This document shows positions 10,531 through 20,005 of a stretch of 64,000 nucleotides of DNA, in pieces (positions within the stretch are counted from its first letter, which is position 1; the number at the start of each line of letters is the position of its first letter). The notes under the pieces are model-generated. The model was given only the letters and a program-made list of their open reading frames with translations. It was not told where the DNA came from and ran no database searches. Source of the stretch: Streptomyces sp. RKND-216 (GTDB taxonomy: Bacteria > Actinomycetota > Actinomycetes > Streptomycetales > Streptomycetaceae); contig NZ_SSBQ01000002.1 in assembly GCF_004795255.1 (NCBI RefSeq), forward strand, positions 3,615,501-3,679,500. Reading direction: 5' to 3'. Position numbers and translations under genes: made by a program.

Positions 10531-10833
10531 GTGAAAGCTCTGGCACTCACCGGAGTCGGCATAGGTCTGTGCGGCGTCGCCGCGCTCGCCTCACCCCTGG
10601 TGACCCTCGTCCTCGCCGGCGGTCGCACCCGCCCGGCCACCACGACCGGCCCGCTCCTCGACGACCTCGTCGCCGCGGCCGAACGCAGCCGAACCGAACG
10701 CAGCCGAACCGACGGCGACAGCGCGAGCGGCCAACCCGCACCGCACCGCAGCGGCGGCATCATGCTCCCGCCCGGCACCGCCGGTACGCCCGGCGCGCTG
10801 CCCTTCATCCCCGCCCAGCGCACCAGGCGCTGA
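10531..10833 (+). CDS. Small hypothetical membrane-associated protein
   Basis: 100 residues. A hydrophobic N-terminal helix (LALTGVGIGLCGVAALASPLVTLVLAG) could be a membrane anchor or uncleaved signal. The rest is polar and repetitive (ERSRTERSRT, from a 12-nt tandem repeat) and ends RTRR. The RBS decides the start: GGAGGT at 10521-10526 lies 4 nt before GTG 10531, whereas the in-frame ATG at 10519 overlaps that RBS. No known domain recognised. Stands alone between hairpins. Confidence 0.55.
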   Translation: MKALALTGVGIGLCGVAALASPLVTLVLAGGRTRPATTTGPLLDDLVAAAERSRTERSRTDGDSASGQPAPHRSGGIMLPPGTAGTPGALPFIPAQRTRR

Positions 10834-10936
10834 CGGGCGCACACCACACCCCGCCGCGCACACCGCGCCGGCACACCGGTCAGGGCGCCGCTCCACGGGG
10901 GAGCGGCGCCCTGACTCATGCCATGGCCTGCCGCGC

Positions 10937-11665
10937 TCAGCGCCGCCGCGCACGCCCTTCCCGGCGGCGCAGCACGAGATACGTGCCTGCGCCCAGCAGC
11001 GACGCCCCGGCCGCCGCCAACGCGCCGGCCGGAACCTCCGAGCCCGTCTCCGCCAGATCCCCGGAACGCTCGTCCGAACCGTTCGGCGTGGGCCCCGCGC
11101 CCCCGTCCGCGGCGGGTTCGGTGGCGGTGGGCGTCGAGGTGGTCGCCGAGCCCGAGTCGCCGTCCGCGGTCTCCGCGTCCTCTCCACCCGCGCCCGGCTC
11201 CGCCGACGCGGACGGAGACGGAGGAACGGACGCCTGCGGCCCGTCCGCGGTCTCCTCCTCCGGCACACCGTCGCAGTCCACCTCGAACGCCCGGCGGCCG
11301 CTGCCCTCGCCGTCGGCCCCCCGCTGGTCCCACACCAGCCGGTAGCGGCCTTCATCCAGCGCCAGATCACCGCTCCGCCCGGAGCCCGCTCCGTCCAGCA
11401 GCAGCTCACCCGTCTCGGCCACCGTGCCGGTAGCCCGCTCCACGACCTTCCAGCCGACCTGCTGCCGTCCGTCGAAACCCACCGCGGCCAGGAAGAACGA
11501 ACAGACCCGACGGTCCTCTCCCGCCAACTGCCGACCCGAGGCGGCGTCGTGCATCCGCACCGTGCCGGAACCGTGCGGGGACGCGAACGCGGCGGGAACC
11601 CACAGCAGCGAAGCCGCTGCGGCAACCGTCACCGCGGACGCCGAAGAAAGGGCGCGCATGGGCAT
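10937..11665 (-). CDS. LAETG-anchored cell-surface protein
   Basis: 242 residues. Signal peptide (AVTVAAAASLLWVPAAFAS, cleavage after about residue 29), a folded region of about 110 residues with two Cys, a Ser/Pro/Asp/Gly-rich stalk, then LAETG at 204-208, a hydrophobic helix and the basic tail RRREGRARRR. That is a C-terminal sortase signal; LAXTG is the form used by class E sortases of Streptomyces. Function of the folded domain unknown. ATG 11665 chosen; ATG 11659 is a close alternative. No sortase gene is adjacent. Confidence 0.75.
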   Translation of the reverse strand: MPMRALSSASAVTVAAAASLLWVPAAFASPHGSGTVRMHDAASGRQLAGEDRRVCSFFLAAVGFDGRQQVGWKVVERATGTVAETGELLLDGAGSGRSGDLALDEGRYRLVWDQRGADGEGSGRRAFEVDCDGVPEEETADGPQASVPPSPSASAEPGAGGEDAETADGDSGSATTSTPTATEPAADGGAGPTPNGSDERSGDLAETGSEVPAGALAAAGASLLGAGTYLVLRRREGRARRR

Positions 11666-11922
11666 ACCAACTTCGGGTGAAGAAGAGGGGGCTCGCGAGG
11701 GGGATGCGCGAGATACGTGACCGGCACAGCTTCCGGCTCCGCCCGGAGTCCGGTCAAGCGGGAACTGTCCCACTGGTCCGCTTACGTCACCGCTGCACCA
11801 TTGGCGAGGCATAACGATCCAGTGTCGAGCCCGCCGGCGCCGCCGGTCAACGCCGCCACACCGCCAACACCCCCCGCCGCACGCTCCCCTGACGTGACCT
11901 CACGGACAGCCGCGAGGTCACG

Positions 11923-12444
11923 TCACAACAGCACGAACGCCCCCACCATCACGGCCGCGCCCAGCAGCCCGGCCACCCACCCCGTACGCCGCATCCGCAG
12001 CCCGCCCGCCAGTACCAGCGACGCCAGCAGCAGTCCGCCCGCCAACGGCACCCACGCGAACAGCACGCCGGCGGCATCCGTACGCACCGCCTCACCCTCC
12101 GCAAGCAGCGCGACCTCCAGCCGCTCACCGCCGCCGTCCGCAACCTGCGCGGCCACCCACACCCCGTCGCGCCGAGCACCCCCGCCCTCCGGCGTGAACA
12201 CACCCGGGCAGCGATCCTCGCCACACCGCTCGACGACCAGCGTCCCCCGCTCGGCCACGCCCGCACGCATCGCCGGCTGCGCCGAGTCCCACGAGGCCCA
12301 CGCGCCCGCCACCACCAGCAGCAGCGCCAACAGCGCCATGAAGGTGTTCTTGAGCACCAGCAGGAGCCCGTACGCGCTCTCACCGGCGCGGCGGACGCGG
12401 CTGCGTCTCACGGTGCTGTGGGGCATGGCGCGATACTCAGCCAT
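11923..12444 (-). CDS. Two-pass membrane protein of unknown function
   Basis: 173 residues. A basic N-terminus (TVRRSRVRRAG) is followed by a transmembrane helix (LLLVLKNTFMALLALLLVVAG), an external domain of about 75 residues with two Cys (ERCGEDRCPG), and two closing hydrophobic segments. The start at 12444 is backed by a G-rich RBS (GGGGGGCGG) just upstream. Its neighbour toward pth is 55 bp away. No recognised family. Confidence 0.6.
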   Translation of the reverse strand: MAEYRAMPHSTVRRSRVRRAGESAYGLLLVLKNTFMALLALLLVVAGAWASWDSAQPAMRAGVAERGTLVVERCGEDRCPGVFTPEGGGARRDGVWVAAQVADGGGERLEVALLAEGEAVRTDAAGVLFAWVPLAGGLLLASLVLAGGLRMRRTGWVAGLLGAAVMVGAFVLL

Positions 12445-12499
12445 TCCGCCCCCCAGGTCAACCGACTGCCCGAAAGGTGCGCTTATCGAGGAATTGTGC

Positions 12500-13114
12500 T
12501 CACGAATTGTAGGTACTCTGCGCCCGTTCCAGACCATCCGCGATCAACGACTCGACCGAGTCGGCCGCCCGGTCCACGAAATAGTCCAGTTCCTTGCGCT
12601 CCGCGGCAGAGAAATCACGCAGAACGAAATCCGCCACCGCCATACGTCCCGGCGGACGCCCCACCCCGAAACGCACCCGGTGATAGTCCGGACCCAGCGA
12701 CTTCGTGATCGACTTCAGCCCGTTGTGGCCGTTGTCCCCGCCCCCCAGCTTCAACCGCAGGGCGCCATAACCGATGTCCAACTCGTCGTGCACCACGACG
12801 ATTTGCGCCACGGGCACCTTGAAGAAATCCCGCAGCGCCGTCACCGGCCCACCCGAGACGTTCATGAACGACATCGGCTTCGCCAGCACCACCCGCCGGC
12901 TCGACACCCCCGGCGTGCCGACCCGACCCTCGCACACCTCCGCACGCGACCGGTGCGCCTTGAACCGGCCGCCCATCCGCTCCGCGAGCAGATCCGCGAC
13001 CAGGAAACCCACGTTGTGCCGGTTCCCCGCATACTGCGGACCCGGATTCCCCAGCCCCACGATCAGCCACGGCCCTTCCGGCACGGGACCGCCACCACCG
13101 GTGTTCGTCGTCAT
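12500..13114 (-). CDS. pth: Peptidyl-tRNA hydrolase
   Basis: 204 residues. [21 protein letters not shown] carries the catalytic His (about residue 33); [18 protein letters not shown] (catalytic Asp) and [12 protein letters not shown] are the other Pth signatures, and RVRFGVGRP follows. The enzyme releases tRNA from prematurely dropped peptidyl-tRNA. A GGAGGG RBS lies 7 nt before ATG 13114. It follows rplY on the same strand, the usual rplY-pth pairing in actinobacteria. Confidence 0.95.
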   Translation of the reverse strand: MTTNTGGGGPVPEGPWLIVGLGNPGPQYAGNRHNVGFLVADLLAERMGGRFKAHRSRAEVCEGRVGTPGVSSRRVVLAKPMSFMNVSGGPVTALRDFFKVPVAQIVVVHDELDIGYGALRLKLGGGDNGHNGLKSITKSLGPDYHRVRFGVGRPPGRMAVADFVLRDFSAAERKELDYFVDRAADSVESLIADGLERAQSTYNS

Positions 13115-13219
13115 CGAAGGCCCTCCGCGGCCGTGTAAGAACTCCAGTACGGCGACCGCCGCCCCGTGTGCCCGAGGCACCCGGGACGGCGGCCACCCGA
13201 CGTCCGGCGAAGCCGCGGA

Positions 13220-13837
13220 CTACTCCGCGGCGGCCTCCGTGGTCTCCGCCTCCGCCGCGGGCTCCTCGCCCTCGGCCTCCTCGTCGGCGGGCTCCTCGAT
13301 CTGCGGCGCCAGGACCTGGATGACGATGACGTCGTCCTCGACGGCCAGCGAGGTGTTGGCCGGCAGCTTGATGTCCTTGGCCTGCACCGAGTCGCCCGCG
13401 GCCAGACCCTCGACCGACACCGTCACCGACTCCGGGATGTGCGTCGCCTCGGCCTCGACCGGCAGCGAGTTCAGGCCGTGCTCCAGCACGTGCTGCCCCG
13501 GGGCCAGCTCACCCTCGATGTGGATCGGGACCTCGACGTGGACCTTCTCGCCCTTCTTCACGGTGAGCAGGTCGACGTGCACCAGGAAGCCGCGAATGGC
13601 CTCACGCTGCACGGCCTTCGGGATCACCAGCTCCTTCTTGCCCTCGACGTCCAGGTTGATCAGGACGTTCGGGGTCTTCAGGGCCATCATCATGTCGTAG
13701 CTGGGCATCTCGACGTGCACCGGCTCGGCCCCGTGACCGTAGATGACGGCGGGGACCTTCTCCTCGCGGCGCAGACGGCGCGCGGCACCCTTGCCGAACT
13801 CGCTGCGGATCTTCGCGGAAAGGTTGACGTCAGCCAT
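13220..13837 (-). CDS. rplY: 50S ribosomal protein L25 (CTC/TL5 type)
   Basis: 205 residues, the long CTC form: an N-terminal L25 5S-rRNA-binding domain (about 1-95, VNLSAKIRSEFGKGAARRLR, VIYGHG), a second beta domain (about 96-185), and an acidic Glu/Ala tail. RBS GAGGAG precedes ATG 13837. The 105-bp gap to pth holds an imperfect GC-rich dyad, and the 213 bp upstream to prs show no gene. Confidence 0.93.
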   Translation of the reverse strand: MADVNLSAKIRSEFGKGAARRLRREEKVPAVIYGHGAEPVHVEMPSYDMMMALKTPNVLINLDVEGKKELVIPKAVQREAIRGFLVHVDLLTVKKGEKVHVEVPIHIEGELAPGQHVLEHGLNSLPVEAEATHIPESVTVSVEGLAAGDSVQAKDIKLPANTSLAVEDDVIVIQVLAPQIEEPADEEAEGEEPAAEAETTEAAAE

Positions 13838-14050
13838 GACTGCGCTCCTCGTATGGACATTCCGTTGGACAGGGAGTCACCCGGCCCACGACAGGCCTGC
13901 TACGAAGAGCGCGTCGATAACGGAGACCCCACCCGCGCGTCCTTGCGACGACACGCGAACGGCCTCCCTCGCCGAGCAACCCCAGGAGTCTACCCGGCGC
14001 GGAAGGCCGCACGAAAATCGATCACTCCCGGCCGGAGCCGGGACAGCAGG

Positions 14051-15028
14051 TCAGGCCTGCTCCTCGAAGAGAGAAGTCACCGAACCGTCCTCGAACACCT
14101 CACGCACCGCACGCGCGATCGTCGGCGCCATCGACAGCACCGTGATCTTGTCCAGATCCAGCTCACCCGGCGTCGGCAACGTGTTCGTGAACACGAACTC
14201 GCTCACCTTGGAATTCTTCAGCCGGTCCGCCGCCGGGCCCGACAGCACTCCGTGCGTCGCCGTCACCATCACGTCCTCCGCGCCGTTCGCGAACAACGCG
14301 TCCGCCGCCGCGCAGATGGTGCCACCGGTGTCGATCATGTCGTCCACCAGCACACAGACCCGGCCCTCGACGCTGCCGACCACCTCGTGCACCGTCACCC
14401 GGTTCGCCACATCCGGATCACGCCGCTTGTGCACGATCGCCAGCGGCGCACCCAGCCGGTCCGCCCAACGATCCGCCACCCGCACCCGGCCCGCGTCCGG
14501 CGAGACGACCGTCAGCTTCGACCGGTCCACCTTCTCGCCCACGTAATCCGCCAGAATCGGCAGCGCGAACAGATGATCCACCGGACCGTCGAAGAAACCC
14601 TGGATCTGATCCGTGTGCAGATCCACCGTGAGAATCCGGTCCGCACCCGCCGACCGCAGAAGATCCGCGATCATTCGCGCCGAAATCGGCTCCCGCCCAC
14701 GGTGCTTCTTGTCCTGACGCGCATAGCCGTAGAACGGCACGATCACCGTGATGCTCCGCGCCGAAGCCCGCTTCAACGCATCGATCATGATCAACTGTTC
14801 CATGATCCATTTGTTGATCGGAGCAGTGTGGCTCTGCATCAGAAAACAGTCCGCCCCCCGAGCGGACTCCTGGAAGCGGACGTAGATCTCACCGTTGGCG
14901 AAGTCGAAAGCCTTCGTCGGGACCACGCTGATACCCAGCTGCTGAGCGACCTCCTCCGCAAGCTCGGGGTGAGCGCGGCCGGAGAAGAGCATCAACTTCT
15001 TCTCGCCGGTCGTCTTGATCCCGGTCAC
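14051..15028 (-). CDS. prs: Ribose-phosphate pyrophosphokinase
   Basis: 325 residues. Makes PRPP from ribose-5-phosphate and ATP for nucleotide, His and Trp synthesis. Visible motifs: FANGEIYVRFQESARG, FYGYARQDKKHRGREPISA (catalytic flexible loop region), DLHTDQIQGFF, and the PRPP-binding VCVLVDDMIDTGGTI. GTG start at 15028 with AAGGAG 8 nt upstream. It lies 98 bp after glmU on the same strand, so the two are probably cotranscribed. Confidence 0.95.
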   Translation of the reverse strand: MTGIKTTGEKKLMLFSGRAHPELAEEVAQQLGISVVPTKAFDFANGEIYVRFQESARGADCFLMQSHTAPINKWIMEQLIMIDALKRASARSITVIVPFYGYARQDKKHRGREPISARMIADLLRSAGADRILTVDLHTDQIQGFFDGPVDHLFALPILADYVGEKVDRSKLTVVSPDAGRVRVADRWADRLGAPLAIVHKRRDPDVANRVTVHEVVGSVEGRVCVLVDDMIDTGGTICAAADALFANGAEDVMVTATHGVLSGPAADRLKNSKVSEFVFTNTLPTPGELDLDKITVLSMAPTIARAVREVFEDGSVTSLFEEQA

Positions 15029-15126
15029 AGCACAGTCTCCTTGCGTTCCGCTGGGCGTGAGTGCCCCTTAACCGTAAACCCCGCCGACCTGCCCCGCGTA
15101 CCCCACACCGCACACCGGGGCGCAGC

Positions 15127-16593
15127 TCACACCCCCTCCGAACCCTCCGAAGATCCATCCTCCACACGCTGCGCCGCCTGCGCCGCCGCGCTGCCCGGCC
15201 GCTTCCGCGCCACCCAGCCCGCGATATTCCGCTGCTGCCCCCGTGCAACAGCCAACGACCCCGCCGGCACGTCCTTCGTGATCACCGAACCCGCGGCCGT
15301 ATACGCGCCGTCCCCGACCGTCACCGGAGCCACGAACATGTTGTCCGCACCCGTCCGGCAATGCGAGCCGATCGACGTCCGGTGCTTGTGCACACCGTCA
15401 TAGTTCACGAACACGCTCGCCGCACCGATGTTGGTGTGCTCACCGATCGACGCGTCGCCCACGTACGACAGGTGCGGCACCTTCGTCCCCTCGCCCAGCT
15501 CCGCGTTCTTCATCTCCACGAAACTGCCCGCCTTCACACCCCCGCCCAACCGCGTACCCGGCCGCAGATACGTGTACGGACCCACCGACGCACCCGCGCC
15601 GATCTCCGCCCCCAGCGCCACCGTGTGCACCACCGAAGCGCCCTCGCCTACCGAGGTGTCCGTCAGCCGTGAACCCGGACCCACCTCCGCCCGCGCCGCC
15701 ACATGCGTCGCCCCCAGCAACTGCGTCCCCGGCTCCACCACCGCGTCCGGACCGAACGACACCGTCACGTCCAGCCACGTCGACGCCGGATCGACGACCG
15801 TCACCCCCGCGAGCATCGCCCGCTCCAGCAGCCGGTCGTTCAGCATCCGCCGCGCCTGCGCCAGCTGCACCCGGTTGTTGATCCCCACGATCTCCCGGTG
15901 ATCGACCGCGACCGACGCACCCACCCGGTGCCCGGCCTCCCGCGCGATCCCCAGCACGTCCGTCAGGTACTCCTCGCCCTGACTGTTGTCCGTCCGGAGC
16001 TTCCCCAGCGCGTCGATCAGCAGCTTCGCGTCGAACGCGAACACCCCCGAGTTGATCTCCCGCACCGCGCGCTGCGCGTCCGAGGCGTCCTTGTGCTCCA
16101 CGATCGCGGACACCGCGCCGTTCGCCTCGTCCCGGATGATCCGGCCGTAACCGGTCGCGTCCGGCACCTCCGCCGACAACACGGTCACGGCGTTCCCCTC
16201 CGCCGCGTGCGCGTCGGCGAGCGCCTGCAGTGTCCCGGCCGTCAGCAGCGGAGTGTCGCCGCACGTCACGAGTACGGTCCCGTCCAGCGCGACACCGGCG
16301 GCCGACAGCTCCTCCAGCGCCTTCCGCACGGCGTGGCCGGTCCCGTTCTGCTCCTGCTGCACGGCGGTACGGACGCCGCCGTCCACCTCCGCCAGGTGCG
16401 CGGTGACCTGCTCCCGCGCATGGCCGACGACGACGACCAGATGCTCGGGAGCGAGGCTGCGGGAGGCGTGGACGACATGGCCGACGAGAGAACGGCCGCA
16501 GATCTCGTGGAGGACCTTCGGGGTCGCCGACTTCATGCGGGTGCCCTCACCCGCTGCGAGAACGACGACGGCTGCCGGGCGGTTGGCGCTCAC
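15127..16593 (-). CDS. glmU: Bifunctional UDP-GlcNAc pyrophosphorylase / GlcN-1-P acetyltransferase
   Basis: 488 residues. N-terminal uridyltransferase domain ([36 protein letters not shown]) and C-terminal left-handed beta-helix acetyltransferase (hexapeptide repeats from about 265; GRRVIIG-type [29 protein letters not shown]). It makes UDP-GlcNAc for peptidoglycan. A Ser/Gly/Glu-rich tail follows the helix. GTG 16593 follows a GAAGGG RBS; an upstream in-frame extension lacks an RBS and was rejected. tRNA-Gln lies about 90 bp upstream on the same strand. Confidence 0.95.
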   Translation of the reverse strand: MSANRPAAVVVLAAGEGTRMKSATPKVLHEICGRSLVGHVVHASRSLAPEHLVVVVGHAREQVTAHLAEVDGGVRTAVQQEQNGTGHAVRKALEELSAAGVALDGTVLVTCGDTPLLTAGTLQALADAHAAEGNAVTVLSAEVPDATGYGRIIRDEANGAVSAIVEHKDASDAQRAVREINSGVFAFDAKLLIDALGKLRTDNSQGEEYLTDVLGIAREAGHRVGASVAVDHREIVGINNRVQLAQARRMLNDRLLERAMLAGVTVVDPASTWLDVTVSFGPDAVVEPGTQLLGATHVAARAEVGPGSRLTDTSVGEGASVVHTVALGAEIGAGASVGPYTYLRPGTRLGGGVKAGSFVEMKNAELGEGTKVPHLSYVGDASIGEHTNIGAASVFVNYDGVHKHRTSIGSHCRTGADNMFVAPVTVGDGAYTAAGSVITKDVPAGSLAVARGQQRNIAGWVARKRPGSAAAQAAQRVEDGSSEGSEGV

Positions 16594-16684
16594 GGTGTGC
16601 CCTTCGGCTTCGGGTGAAGATGACCCCCGCAGGATACCGGTGCCGGTGTAGGCGACCTGGCTGCGCCGTGAGCTGCGCTGCTTG

Positions 16685-16757
16685 CTCCGCCGCCAGGATT
16701 CGAACCCGGACCGAAGGCCACCAAAAAGCCCCGTGCTGCCAATTACACTACGGCGGA
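16685..16757 (-). tRNA. tRNA-Gln (anticodon TTG)
   Basis: 73 nt. The acceptor TCCGCCG pairs with CGGCGGA, with G as discriminator. D arm GTG/CAC. Anticodon stem GGGCT/GGCCT with two G-U pairs around loop TTTTGGT, anticodon TTG at 16724-16722. T loop TTCGAAT closed by a 5-bp stem with one G-U. CCA is not encoded. It sits upstream of glmU. Confidence 0.93.
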
Positions 16758-16839
16758 TCGCTGTCAACGGGCAGTGTAGCGGCTGTCGACCGGGCGCCGT
16801 CCACGCTTCCCTGCCACCACCCCTCGATGCGGCGGTACA

Positions 16840-17029
16840 GGCCGGCACTCCTTGAGCGCGTCGCGGATCTGGCGGCGGCTGAGGCCCCGGCGCCGGAGGG
16901 CGACCGCCCTGCGCGCAGCTCCTCGTAGGTGGCGGCGCCGCGCAGGATGCCGCCCGTGTCGTCGCCGTCGCGTCGGCGCCGCTGCGGGATGAGCGGTCCC
17001 TCCTGAGATGCCCCGTGTGTACCGGTCAT
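16840..17029 (-). pseudogene. Frameshifted remnant of an actinobacterial HTH protein gene
   Basis: On the minus strand, ATG 17029 opens a GC3-rich frame reaching AATYEELR. A shift of frame there continues as [20 protein letters not shown], which matches by eye the N-terminal HTH repeat of a common Streptomyces DNA-binding family ([15 protein letters not shown]). The text then degenerates before tRNA-Gln. Only the first HTH is left. The 16758-17143 stretch holds this remnant and the promoter of the kinase gene. Confidence 0.5.
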
Positions 17030-17130
17030 GTGCTCACTCTCGTCGCACATGCGGTCGCACGGCGCGAAAGGGCGTCGCATTCACCAGTTCGAGTGGTGCA
17101 CGGGGTCGGGAGAGCGGGCCGGGACGGTCT

Positions 17131-17136
17131 TAGGGT
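17131..17136 (+). promoter_or_regulatory. -10 box TAGGGT, leaderless start of the kinase gene
   Basis: TAGGGT ends exactly 7 nt before ATG 17144, and no RBS is evident, so the start codon is probably the transcript 5' end. Confidence 0.5.
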
Positions 17137-17143
17137 GGGCGGT

Positions 17144-18628
17144 ATGACCGAGTCGGGGGAAGTTGCTCGAGCCCAGGACCAGGGCGGACGGTCGGGTGCG
17201 CCGGAGGGCGGTGGCGGTCCGTGGTGGTGGGAGCGCCGCCGGGGCATGGTGCTGGACGTGGTGCTGGGGGCGCTGTCGGCCGCGGAGTGTGCGGTGGAGG
17301 GGGTGAAGTTCTCCGGCACGGCCGATGTGCCGGTGGCGTTCGGGGTGCTGCTGGGGGTGGTGGCGGGTTCGGTGCTGGTGCTGCGGCGCCGGTGGCCGAT
17401 CGTCGTGGTGTTGGTGGCGATCGCGGTGACGCCTGCCGAGATGGGTTTTCTGCTGAGCACGGTGGGCCTGTACACGCTGGCGGCGTCGGATGTGCCACGA
17501 CGGATCACGGTGTGGCTGGCCGGGATGATGGTGGTCGGCGGTGTGATCATCACGTTCGTCCGGGTGCATCAGAGTGTGAGTCAGGAGTCGGGGTTCGACC
17601 CGCCGGGGTGGTTCGTGCCGACGGTGTCGCTGGCGGCGTCGGTCGGGGTGACGGTGCCGCCGTTGCTGCTGGGGATGTACGCGGGGGCACGGCGCCGGCT
17701 GGTGGAGAGCCTGCGGGAGCGGGCGGACGGTCTGGAGCGGGAGCTGTCGCTGCTGGCGGACCGGGCCGAGGAGCGTGCGGAGTGGGCGCGGAACGAGGAG
17801 CGCACGCGGATCGCGCGGGAGATGCACGACGTGGTGGCGCATCGGGTGAGCCTGATGGTGGTGCATGCGGCGGCGTTGCAGGCGGTGGCGTTGAAGGATC
17901 CGGAGAAGGCGTCGAAGAACGCGGCTCTGGTGGGGGACATGGGGCGGCAGGCGCTGACGGAGCTGCGGACGATGCTGGGTGTGCTGCGCACGGCGGACGG
18001 TGGGGGGCGGGCGGCGCCGGCGGGGCAGCGGGAGCGTGCGGAGGGGGCGCGGCCTTCGCGGCTGGCGGATCTCGCGGCTGCGGCGTCCGGGGCGGCGCCT
18101 GAGGGGGCGTCCGGGGCAGGGCCGGAGGTGCCGTCGGTGCCGTCTTCCGGGGAGGGCGCGCGGGTGCCGTCGGGTGTGGGGCCGGGAGCGGCGTACGGGC
18201 CTCCGGAGGAGGACGGGGCGGCAGGACCGTCGTTGGGCGAGCTGGAGGTGCTGGTGGGGCAGTCGCGGCAGGCGGGGATGGCGGTGGAGCTGTCGGTGTC
18301 CGGGGAGTCTCCGGCGGCGGGCTACGCGGCGCGGGTGGAGCGTACGGCCTACCGGGTGGTGCAGGAGGCGCTGACGAACGTCCACAAGCACGCGGCTGGT
18401 GCGCGGACGCGGGTGCGGCTGGCGCATCGCGAGGGGGAGGTCGCGTTGCAGGTGGAGAACGAGCCGCCGTCGGCGGGGGTGGCGGACGCGGGTCTGCCGA
18501 GCGGGGGGAACGGTCTGGTGGGTATGCGGGAGCGGGTGTCGGCACTGGGCGGGGTGTTCGTGTCCGGGCCGACGGATGCGGGGGGTTTCCGGGTGTCGGC
18601 GGTGATTCCGGAGGGCGGCGCGGCCTGA
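17144..18628 (+). CDS. NarL-type sensor histidine kinase (orphan)
   Basis: 494 residues. About five hydrophobic segments between 35 and 185, then a coiled-coil linker, a HisKA_3 dimerisation motif (RTRIAREMHDVVAHRVSLMVVH, phospho-His in REMHD), a long Gly/Ala/Pro-rich insert of about 100 residues, and a HATPase_c domain (VVQEALTNVHKHA as N box; GNGLVGMRERVSALGG as G boxes). No response regulator lies next to it, unusual for this family, which normally pairs with a NarL-type regulator. Confidence 0.85.
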   Translation: MTESGEVARAQDQGGRSGAPEGGGGPWWWERRRGMVLDVVLGALSAAECAVEGVKFSGTADVPVAFGVLLGVVAGSVLVLRRRWPIVVVLVAIAVTPAEMGFLLSTVGLYTLAASDVPRRITVWLAGMMVVGGVIITFVRVHQSVSQESGFDPPGWFVPTVSLAASVGVTVPPLLLGMYAGARRRLVESLRERADGLERELSLLADRAEERAEWARNEERTRIAREMHDVVAHRVSLMVVHAAALQAVALKDPEKASKNAALVGDMGRQALTELRTMLGVLRTADGGGRAAPAGQRERAEGARPSRLADLAAAASGAAPEGASGAGPEVPSVPSSGEGARVPSGVGPGAAYGPPEEDGAAGPSLGELEVLVGQSRQAGMAVELSVSGESPAAGYAARVERTAYRVVQEALTNVHKHAAGARTRVRLAHREGEVALQVENEPPSAGVADAGLPSGGNGLVGMRERVSALGGVFVSGPTDAGGFRVSAVIPEGGAA

Positions 18629-18655
18629 GCGGCGCCGCCTCGCGGCGTGGCCGGG

Positions 18656-19687
18656 TCAGCCGTCGGAGCGTTTCGTCTGCTCCGGCAGGTGGGGTTCCGT
18701 TTCGGTGGCGGTGTCGTTGCGGCCGGGTTCCGTTTCGGCGCCGCCGGCAGGGGGTTCGGCGCGGTCCGCGGGGGCATTGCCGCCGCCGCCGTCGGTGTCG
18801 TGTGCGTCGTCGACGGTGTTGCCGCGGCCGGTGAGGGTGGCGAGGCTGCTGCGGACGTGGGCCATGTGGGAGCGGAGTTCCTCGGCCTGTTCGTCGTGGT
18901 CGCGCAGGATGCGGTCGGTGTCGCGTTCGATGCGGTCCTGCTGTGCGCGGGCCTGGGCGAGCAGGTCGGCGGCCTGGGCCTCGGCGTCCTCCTGTCGGTG
19001 GCGGGCTGCCTCTTCGGCCTCGGCGTAGGCGCGTTCTGCTTCGCCGAGGACGGTGCGACCGTGGTCGTCGAGGCCGGCGAGGCGTGCCGCGGTGGCGGCC
19101 TGGTGTTCGCCGAGTTCGCGGTCGAGGGCATCGCTGCCGGCGGTGTGTTCCTTGCGCTGGTCGGCGAGGAGGGACTGGCAGCGCCGGGTCATCTCCTCGT
19201 GGGCGTCGGCGGCTTCGCCGCGGATCTCGGAGGCGGCTTCGCGGGCGGCGGTGCGGAGTTCGTCGGCCGTGGTCTGGGCGGCGTCGCGGGTGCGGCGGGC
19301 GGCGGCTTCGGCGGCGTCGCGGGTGCGGGAGGCCCGCTCGCGTGCGGCGTCCCGGGTGGCGGTGGCGTCGCGTTCGGCCTGTTCGGTGCGGTGCCGGGCT
19401 TCCGTTTGCGCGGTGTTGTGGACTTCGGCGGCTTCCGCTTCCACTTCGGCGAGGAGTTCCTGGGCCCGGGCGCCGAGGCTTTCGTAGGTCTGCGGGGGGA
19501 GGGTGGCGACGAGGTGGTGGAGGCGTTCGGCTTCTTCGGTGAGTTCCTTGGCGAGCAGGGTGAGCCGGGCGGCGCGCTCGCCGGCCTCGTCGCGTTCCCG
19601 GGTGAGGTCGGCTACGCGGCCGTCGACCTGGTCGGGCCGGTAGCCGCGACGTACGACGACGAAGCCGTGCGGCGACGACGCACTCAT
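18656..19687 (-). CDS. DivIVA-like long coiled-coil protein
   Basis: 343 residues. The N-terminus FVVVRRGYRPDQVDGRVADLTRERD has the G(Y/F)...VD pattern of DivIVA-type membrane-targeting ends. From about 30 to 290 the sequence is an almost unbroken heptad coiled coil rich in Ala, Glu, Arg and Gln (repeated TRDAA segments). The tail is polar and disordered. Similar Streptomyces proteins are often labelled cellulose-binding or Scy/FilP-like and act in polar growth scaffolds. RBS AAGGGG precedes ATG 19687. Converges with the kinase gene. Confidence 0.7.
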   Translation of the reverse strand: MSASSPHGFVVVRRGYRPDQVDGRVADLTRERDEAGERAARLTLLAKELTEEAERLHHLVATLPPQTYESLGARAQELLAEVEAEAAEVHNTAQTEARHRTEQAERDATATRDAARERASRTRDAAEAAARRTRDAAQTTADELRTAAREAASEIRGEAADAHEEMTRRCQSLLADQRKEHTAGSDALDRELGEHQAATAARLAGLDDHGRTVLGEAERAYAEAEEAARHRQEDAEAQAADLLAQARAQQDRIERDTDRILRDHDEQAEELRSHMAHVRSSLATLTGRGNTVDDAHDTDGGGGNAPADRAEPPAGGAETEPGRNDTATETEPHLPEQTKRSDG

Positions 19688-20005
19688 GGATGCCCCTTGT
19701 CTCGAGCTGCTGCGTGTCCTCGCGCGGCGGGTGCCGCGAGGGGGTGGCGACGCGGTCGGGTGTGCCCGCCTCGCCCGTACCCGCGTTCCAGCATGCGTCA
19801 TGCCTCCCGTCGGGCCGTAATCGGCACATCCTGTCGCAAGTGAGCGGATTCAGGCGGGTGTCTGGGCGACCCTGAGAGCCGTGGTGGGCGGTGTGACCGG
19901 TGCTTTCGCCGTGGGGTGGGGCTTCGGCGGGTGGTGGCGGTGCGTCAGCGCGTCGTTCTGCCGGGCCACCCTGTCGGGTGACCCGGCAGTGCCGGCGGGC
20001 ACGCC

